DNA from: Mnemiopsis leidyi
Taxonomy: Eukaryota > Ctenophora > Tentaculata > Lobata > Bolinopsidae
Direction: 5' to 3'
Assembly (NCBI GenBank): GCA_000226015.1
Contig: JH153270.1
Location: forward strand, 1,321 to 50,996
Length of the DNA: 49,676 nucleotides
Of the stretch, positions 12,801 through 21,800 are shown in pieces. The first letter of the stretch is position 1. Each line of letters starts with the position of its first letter. The notes beneath the pieces are model-generated. The model was not told where the DNA came from. It ran no database searches and worked only from the letters and a program-made list of their open reading frames with translations. The translations under genes were made by a program, and so were the position numbers.

Positions 12801-15800
12801 TGACACGTCAATACCACAGTCACAATTGATACAATAATTTAATAATTGTATTCAATAATCAAACTGGAAATTATTACATTACTGTATAACAATTCTATAA
12901 AACTATATTTATCAGTTGTTAGATGGTTTTAGGTACAGTATTATTTGATTTAACCAGAAGTTTGAGTTGGGAGTTGATAAAAAACAAACTAAAATCAGTA
13001 TTAATTACCCCCTATTGAGAGTATAGTATAGTAACGTAACCCGACACGATTTAAGTACATCACTGTGGCTCGCGCGTACATGTGCAGAGCGATGTGCTTC
13101 TTTATTCTGGCTGCTGAAAATGTGTTGTTGCAATTGATCATGTCTTCGTCTGGAGGACTTGACGTTCCTAAAGCAGGCCAAGAAATAAAATAAAAAGTTA
13201 GTGCCGCACAGAGTTTTAATGATGTTTAGTAGATGTGGGGACACCATTGCAAGATACACTACAAGAATACACGACAACAGTGCAACACAAGTGTTAAACA
13301 CTGACGTGTTATATACTGACACAACACTACATAGGACAGTCACACTACACATCAAACTACACAATAAAACTACACAATAAAACTACACAATAAAACAACA
13401 CACTAAAACAACACTACACTGAAGGCCTTGTAACTCCAGCTCTGGAAATCCTCTTCCCTCTCGAACTGTCCTGTCTCCCGGCGTGTACTGGAAGTGAAAC
13501 TGCCCGATTGTTCGGTAAAGAAGTGTAGAGGTCGTGTCTTATCTTGAGACAGGCTACCATGAGACAGGCTGAGAACACGAGGACGAGACACATGCTTGTC
13601 CCAAACAGGATACCGTAGAAAGCTGCGTCCTCCATGTTGTAGAGAGTGTGGAGCGTGGTGTTGGGGGTTCTGGTGGTAGAGGTTTCCATAACTCTGGGGT
13701 TGGGGGGAGGAGTTCATAGTAAGATTGTATGTGATAAAAGAATAACACTTAAAAGAAACCAAGCTAGAAGTAAACAACATACACGAGGTTAGCCAGCTGG
13801 TGAAAGAAGTACGAGAACAACCACAACGAATCATTAAAGCTATGTGTAACATTCAGCCACTTCAGCCGCAAGTAGTGACAAAGACACAGGGCCACATTAA
13901 ACTAACTGTAAACATCCCCTTTGTTGTAGACTTCGCCAAATCACGGACCACTTAACGCTATTGTTAAGGAGCCTGAAATTTTAATTATGCTATCACATCA
14001 AGTCTTGCCTCAGATTCGTGTCGTGATACTTGAGACACTCTCTGTAATTTATACTTTTATTAAAAGAGGGAGCGTGGGATTATATCAAAATTATAATAGA
14101 GAAAACTAAGAAACTGTGCTTTCTACCTTCTACTTGGTTAATATTTGAGACCCCTCTCTGAACTACTTTTCTCTATTTAGAAGAAATCTTTGTATTTAGA
14201 CCGCAATTTCAAGGTTGACAAATAACAACCAACAAAAACAGAAAACTGAGTTGTGTAACTTTGCTGTTTTACTCAGCTATAACCCTACCAAATAACAACC
14301 CTACCAAATATCAACCGCAATTTCAAGGTTGACAAATAACAACCAACAAAAACAGAAAACTTAGCTGTTTAACTTTGCTGTTTTACTACAACGTCTCGAA
14401 CAACCCCACAGTCTACTGTACAACTTCACATGGGGCAGGAACACGTGACTTTAGTGTGTTACGTAACCATGGTTACTACAATGTGTCACGTGACTTCTAA
14501 GTTGTCACGTGACCTGCACAGACAAGTAGTGTTAGTTATCATATTACTCTTGTGAGTTCAGTCAGACAGACACAGCGTTAGTTATCATATTACTCTTGTG
14601 AGTTCAGTCAGACAAACACAGCGTTAGTTATCATATTACACTTGTGAGTTCAGTCAGCCAGACACAGCGTTAGTTATCATATTACTCTTGTGAGTTCAGT
14701 CAGACAGACACAGCACCAGCTCAAATGTCTCCGGGGAGCCAGCCGCATTTTCCATATTCAACTGTTAACATGTTAACATGTCAAACCCGTTTTTAGTTAA
14801 ACTTAAAACTTCAAGATACTTCAATATTAACTTGACAACAAAAAATCCGAACATTTCTATAACTTTTCGCATCTGACTTTCGGACAAACCATGATAAGTT
14901 ATTAAGGTCTTCAATTTTCTCCCATCTCAGTAAACCCCTTAGAAAATATATAAAATGATGTTTAGGCGAACATCCATTAATCTTTGTACCCGGTTGGAAT
15001 AAAGGAGGGAGTCAGTCAGTCGGGAATAAAAGTCCGTTAAAATCTTGTCGCAGGGACAACAGTCCATTTCTATTTGTTGTTTTTCTGATCTCGCTGTTGG
15101 ACTTAAGGCTGGCTAAGTTGTCCCAGGCTTTCGAATTGATATTCATACTAACCGTAGTTGAGATCGAAAGTGCTGCTATGAGCACCATGACGTTGCGCAG
15201 CAACAGAAATGCGGTGCGCATTCATGTGCACATGCGGCACATCATCCGTTCTAAGTCCTTCATTGTGCACCATATTCACACACGCCACAATCAAGACAAC
15301 GAAAAGCACAGCAATGACTCCAAAAACTGCGATTATTGCTGTAGCCATGCCGGTGTCCCACTGAGTCTCCTCATCACTGACATCTGCTAAAGTGGGCGTG
15401 TCTGCCATCAGGACACTCAGCAAACCAGAGAGGAAAAGTTTACTGATCGCCATCTTCCATCAAGTAGGCAAACTGGTCACGAACAGATCGATAAAGAATA
15501 TAGCATAGTCAAGGAGGGAGCTCATTAAAGGGAAATCGTAGACACGCATCACTAATTGTTTTTCAGTGGCCAGTCTTTTATCTGTTAACTTCTACTGCGT
15601 TAAATGTCCGCCTGCTTTGTTAGTCCAATATATCTTCATCTTTGTGAAATACTGTGCGTGTCGATGAGTGCGACCACGTGCAGACACAGACTCGTTTTAA
15701 AAACGAGCCAAAACGTCTAAATGATCATCTTTATGCTTTTATGTTTGAATTGGATAGTGAATGAAAGAGATAACGATTAGATTGTAACAGGTCTAGGTCG

Positions 15801-18800
15801 CTAATCGATATTATTATTGAACAAAAGCGTTTTGTCTACAAGTTAATGTCTCGATGATATGGATGGTATATCTTTTACAATTTAAGTTCATTGCAGTCTG
15901 TCATCAAAGCCATGAAACCCTCAAAAAGGATAATAATAATTTATGGCTTTATCAATTTTTGGAGTGTCTGCTCGTAATTTTTGTAATCTATTTCGTATGT
16001 CTCTCAATCCGTGGTCTGTAAAATACTGATTGACTAGTCTAACTTTCATGATCTTTTGTCATTTAGTGGAACAAAGGAAAACTTAATGTGATTGAATAAC
16101 CTGTCATTGGCCGTTCGTTTTGACTTGATCAAGAAAATTTGTGACCCTTCCACAAAAGCAAATTGTTCTATCAAGAGATTACAGCGCGAACGCCTACAGA
16201 TTTAAATATTCCAGGGGGTAAATGTGAACGCTCGAGACACAAACGCACGCACTGCGCTTCACTATGCATGCGAGCTGGGAAATCTTCTTTGCATTGATGT
16301 AAGTATATCTACTTTTATGGAATTTCAGAATTTCAGATTTTTTGTGGTCAATGTCCAATGACCCATGCTATAATAAAAAGGTCTAAAATATCATACAGCA
16401 AGATGGACGCCTAATACCCTCAGTTATCCATCACTCACTCGAATTTTTCGATTACCGTATCAAAGTTGACACAATCCTCTTCAGATGTTGTTAACAGATA
16501 ACATTATCAAAGTTAACACAAACCTCTTCAGATGTTGTTAACAGATAACATTATCAAAGTTAACACAAACCTCTTCAGATGTTGTTAACAGATAACCTTA
16601 TTAAACTTAACACAAACCTCTTCAGATGTTGTTAACAGATAACATTATCAATGTTAACACAATCTTCTTTCGATGTTGTTAATAGATAACAGTATCAAAG
16701 TTAACACAATCCTCTTCAGGTATTAATATTGTTAACAGGTAACATTATCAAAGTTAACACAATCATCTTCAGATGTTGTTAACAGATAACCGTATCAAAG
16801 TTAACACAATCTTCTTCAGATGTTGTTAACAGATAACCGTATCAAAGTTAACACCCAAGACATGGACGGCTGGACCGCTCTGATGTGGGCGTGCGAGTAC
16901 AAGTTTGTGGATGTTGTGAAGAGCTTGTTGGAAAAGGGGGGCAGACCCCCATCTCAGAGACAGGGTTTGTGGGGCGCAAAACTTTCTTGATTCGCGGTGT
17001 TTGCTCGTCTGTTTTCTTCGTTGAAACTGTTATTTTAATACAAATATTTATATTTATATATAATAAAAATACAGATAAAATTCTGTAAAACTCTACCCAT
17101 ATTTCAGTTCCTCAATTATTATCAATTACTATTAATTACTGTTAATTCCACCTCCAGGAACAAAACATAGCTCTACACTGGGCTGCGTTCTCAGGAAATT
17201 CTGACATAGTCCAACTTCTTTTAAGTGTCAGATCTGACATCGACGCTGTCAACGAGCGAGGTTAGTTTGGACTATTTCGTGGATCACTGACTGGCTAATC
17301 GCCGGCTATCATTCTATCATATTGTCCAGCTTTGTTTGTTTTTTATTCTTGGTATTATCATTCTATCATACTTTCCAGTTTCTATTTTTGTTCGTTTCTA
17401 TTCTTGGTATTATCATCCTATCATACTGTCCAGTTTCTATTTTTGTTTGTTTCTATTCTTGGTATTATCATTCTATCATACTGTCCAGCTGTCCCTTTTT
17501 GTTTGTTTCTATTCTTGGTATTATCATTCTATCATACTGTCCAGTTTCTATTTTTGTTTGTTTCTATTCTTGGTATTATCATTCTATCATACTGTCCAGC
17601 TGTCCCTTTTTGTATGTTTCAATTCCTGGTATTGTCATTCTATCATACTGTCCAGTTTCTATTTTTGTTTGTTTCTATTCTTGGTATTAGATAGTTGATG
17701 GGAATATAACGATATCTACGAAAATTCAGAATTTCATAAGTTTCTGTGAAGTCAGTAAATATTAAGAACGATCTACAAAAGATTAGAATACTTTGAGTTT
17801 CTTCTTTTTTAACATATTCTTTAAATTTTATTTGTAATTTATTCGATCTCAAATACTTCTTGCCGAAGGCAAAAGAAAGTAAAGTAGAAGGTTTAAAGTG
17901 GTTCGATTTTGGGATGGGGGGGGGGGGCGGAATTGGGTGTCGGCCTCGTTGTCAGTGTACAACGTAATGCCATTGGTTGTACGACCTCGTTGCCATGCTT
18001 ACCCTCCACACCTGGGATATATTCATCCGCAAAGTTATTTAATACGTAATCCATTCATGGATATAACAGTCGTAGTGCTTGGCGCGGTCGAAAATACGGG
18101 GGGGGGGGGGGGGATTGATTATAAACAATACGTCATTGCGCAGCAATTACTGCGTTATGCACTGAAATAAAGTCAAGTTTTCTACTGTGGGTACTGATAT
18201 GTATACTTACCAGGCGCTGGTGACAACAAGAACTGACGTACTTCAATGTATCCTTAGCAGCAGTGCTAAAAACCTTGATACTGTACCATGCTGGTCGTTT
18301 CAAATTTAATAAAATTGAAAAAATGAGGTGGAACTTGGGGCGGCTCTGAGCATGAATACTCATTTTGTTCACCATTTGTCCATTTACTGATTTGTTTTGA
18401 AATTACACTGCGAACATATATGTAAGAGTCCTGAACCTATAACATCTGAACATCAGTTTATCATGAATATGATTATCGGTCATCACTATCAGTTTTTCGG
18501 TAGAAAGTTTATCGAATAAAAGGATGAAATTGTTTACTAAGCCAAAAACCGGTCCTTCTTACAGCAGACAAAATAACTCTGGTAAAACTGAAATTGTTTT
18601 AATTCCTTATTTAACCACGGTTGATATTTTCCAAGAGCATCTGCCAAATTAGTCAAGCGGTACCAAAACGTACGTACGGTAGCTTTAATGCAGAGCTTAT
18701 AACTGTTTCGGCTGTACAATTGCGAGATATGGAAATTGGAAACTTAGCTTACGCCTGAGACCTAATCAAGCGGGCGCAATTCTTGTTCTGAGAACGATCT

Positions 18801-21800
18801 TCAACAGATCAGAATATTATCTTCTCTGAAGTAAGTAAATACGAAGAACGATCTACAAAATATTCCCCCAGGCGACACAGCACTACACATATCAGCAAGG
18901 TTATCGCATTCAGGGAGCGTTAGAAGTCTCGTTAACTCTGGTGCAAGTCTGAGGTTACCTAACAAGCAAGGAAAGACGTGCTTGCAGGTTATCTTGTGTG
19001 TTCAGTATTGTTTTATATTTATATTTGTTTTAGTTCCTTTCAGTTGTTTTAGTTCCTTGCAGTTGTTGTTTTAGTTCCTTTCAGTTGTTGTTCTAGTTCC
19101 TTTCAGTTGAAGTTGATGTTATATATTTAGACTTCAGCAAAGCCTTCGACAAAGTGGACCATAACATCTTGCTTGCCAAACTGAAGCGCTACGGCATTGC
19201 TGGGAAATTGTACCATTGGATTGAAAGTTTTCTTCGAGGGAGAAAACAGACAGTTGTTGTTGACGGTCAAAAGTCTGATTTTGGGATGTTGAAAGTAGTG
19301 TTCCACAGGGAACTGTCCTTGGCCCAGTGTTTTTCATAATATATGCCATGGACATGATCTATAGGGCAAGAAACTCAAAAGCCCTTACTTTTGCCGATGA
19401 TACAAAGCTAATTAAAGCGATCTCCTCGTTGCTGTGTAAAATACTGCTAGAGGAAGATTTGACAAGTATCACCCAATGGTCGATCGCAAACAATATGTTG
19501 CTACACGAAGACAAGTTTGTTGTGATTAATTACCGTCTCAACACCTCACTCCTTCTGCGCAACCTACCTTTCACAGCAGAGACGTGTCAGTATTTGACAT
19601 CANNNNNNNNNNNNNNCTGGTCGTATCATATCAGTCAAATTAACTGGTGACACGCGCAAGATGGCTGGATGGTTTTGGGAGCATTTCGGGATAGGTCAAT
19701 GGGGACCATGATGACCCTCTATAAGTCCCTCATTCGGAGTAAGGTGGAATACTGTTGCCCTCCCTGGAACCCATCCAGAATAAGTGACATCCAGACAATA
19801 GAAAATGTCCAAAGAGAATTCACGAGGAGAATTAGTGGACTCAAAGAATGCAATTATTGGGAGCGCCTCACGGAGCTGAAACTCCTTTCGCTGCAGAGAC
19901 GCAGAGAGCGCTACTCAATTATACAAGTCTGGAAAATAAAGTATGGGTTCGCCCCAAGCAGTGTTGGCATGGAATTCTATGAATCGGCCAGGCTTGGCAT
20001 CAGAGCTAAGATACCAAGATTCAACTACAAGGCTCAGGTGTCAATATCAACTGCTTATGACTACTCTTTTGGTGTAAAAGGAGCTCGACTATGGAACATT
20101 CTGCCCATGCATGTCAACAGCCAATCCACTTTGGAGGCTTTTAAGATATCCCTTGGGAAATTCTAGCTGAAGTTTCCGGATAGGCCGCCGGTTGTGGGGT
20201 ACACTCCCTCTAACAGCAACTCACTACTCGAATGGAGCGCTGTTGGCGGAGTTGGAGTATGTGCTTGACACAGAATCCAGCTGCAATCCCTGCCAAACCC
20301 TTCCTAAAGTATCCTAAAGTAAGTATCCAGTTGTTGTTCTAGTTCCTTTCAGTTGTTGTTTTAGGTACCTTTCAGTGGCGCATGAAAAAGCCCCCGGGGG
20401 TCAGTGTTCAACGTAATGCCATTGGTACCGTCAGACAAGATAGCTACAGCCTACAGCAGCGCATTAATAATTGGCAAGTCTGCAAAGATTCCAAAACTGT
20501 CCCCAAATCGAGCAAAAAATACTAACTTTGTAGGCGGCGAAGACCCCGCATTAATTAAAGCTACTTTATTTTGCGCACGAATTTGTCCAACGCCGCATGT
20601 GTAGATTTAGGGAAAACCATACCCGCCAAACTGCTTACTTTGGAACCCCTTCAAACTAAACAGGTTACAGGACAAACATTAACCAGTAACCATTGCTGCG
20701 AACCAGCTACTCACTACTTAGAAATCCATGGACTAATAGTTGTTAATTACTATTATCTTTTAGTCATGCTGCCGCGAAGATGAAACACTTTGTGGACCTT
20801 GTTTTGCTTGTCAGACCCTCCTTCTATGTTCTAAGCTAATAAAATAAAATGTCGGGAGGGTGCGCTCCTGCCTCCTGCCGTACAATGTGGCCCGCGTTAA
20901 TTAGGCTACCATGTAGGGCAAATAACAGATTTTAGTATGGATAGAGAATCTTATGTAACCGACTTTTGACATCAAGCGAAAATTGCGAGATCTGTGAGCT
21001 TGAGTCAAAATGGAAGCTTATTCATACGGACTGTTTTGTTTTTAGTTCGTTAGACTCAGTGGAGTAACGTTGTAGGTCTAGCCGGGGTATCGTTAACATC
21101 GTTAACATCATTAACGTCTTATGTTGTTCACTGTTACCGTGAACAACATAGGACTTTCGTGTATAGTTTAGGTGTATTATAACTATGAAATTTCAGGATG
21201 CAGCCTCCCCAGAAATATCACAGTTGATACAGAAACTGGAGAAAGAACGAGATTCGAGAAACTTTACTTCACCCAAGCCTCAGAAAAACACAGTTTTACA
21301 CAGGTGCGGAAGGATTATCCCATTCTGGAATATTCTTCTCAGTAACTTCTGCGACCCGCAATTCATTCAGCAACTAAGGTCTCACTGTCTCAGTAAATAA
21401 GTCTGTAACTAGTAACTGTACTCAGTTCTTTCTCCCAGTGATATCACGTGCGGCAAGGAGAAGATTCCAATACCCTGTATTAACGAAGTAGACGACGTGG
21501 CTGCACCTCTAGATTTTGTTTATGTCAAAGAGAGTTTCGAGAGTTCTTATCTGTGCATCAACAGAAACATGAACGTTGTCAAGGTAAGGGATATCTTGTT
21601 GCTCGGAACCGTTTGAAGACTTCCTGGATACAAATGCCGATCCGCACGATCAGAAAAATCGAGTTTCCCTTTTCGAGTTGTCCTTAGGTTGATAACTATA
21701 GCATTAAGACAAATTGTCCACAAACTCATTCGCAAATTGTTAGTTAGTGGACTACAACAAAAAAATTTAATTTCGCCTAAACAGAAATTGTAACCTTACA

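Larger units (their letters stand above)
4773..16214 (+). other. 11.4 kb EHMT intron hosting nested opposite-strand genes
   Basis: This intron separates ankyrin exons 4647-4772 (donor GTAAGT) and 16215-16298 (acceptor CCAG). It is far larger than the other introns of the gene, which are roughly 100 to 2,200 bases. It contains the small membrane-protein ORFs listed separately, one SINE, one tRNA-like sequence and minisatellites at 6565-7095, 14201-14384 and 14531-14714. In 7100-9890, 10573-12489 and 12562-13004 I see only AT-rich sequence with no convincing exon on either strand. Confidence 0.8.

Noticed and set aside
17322-17698. Three overlapping 120-residue hydrophobic ORFs on the plus strand
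   Set aside because: They are the three reading frames of one minisatellite. All are open because the unit is T-rich; there is no start context or conservation.
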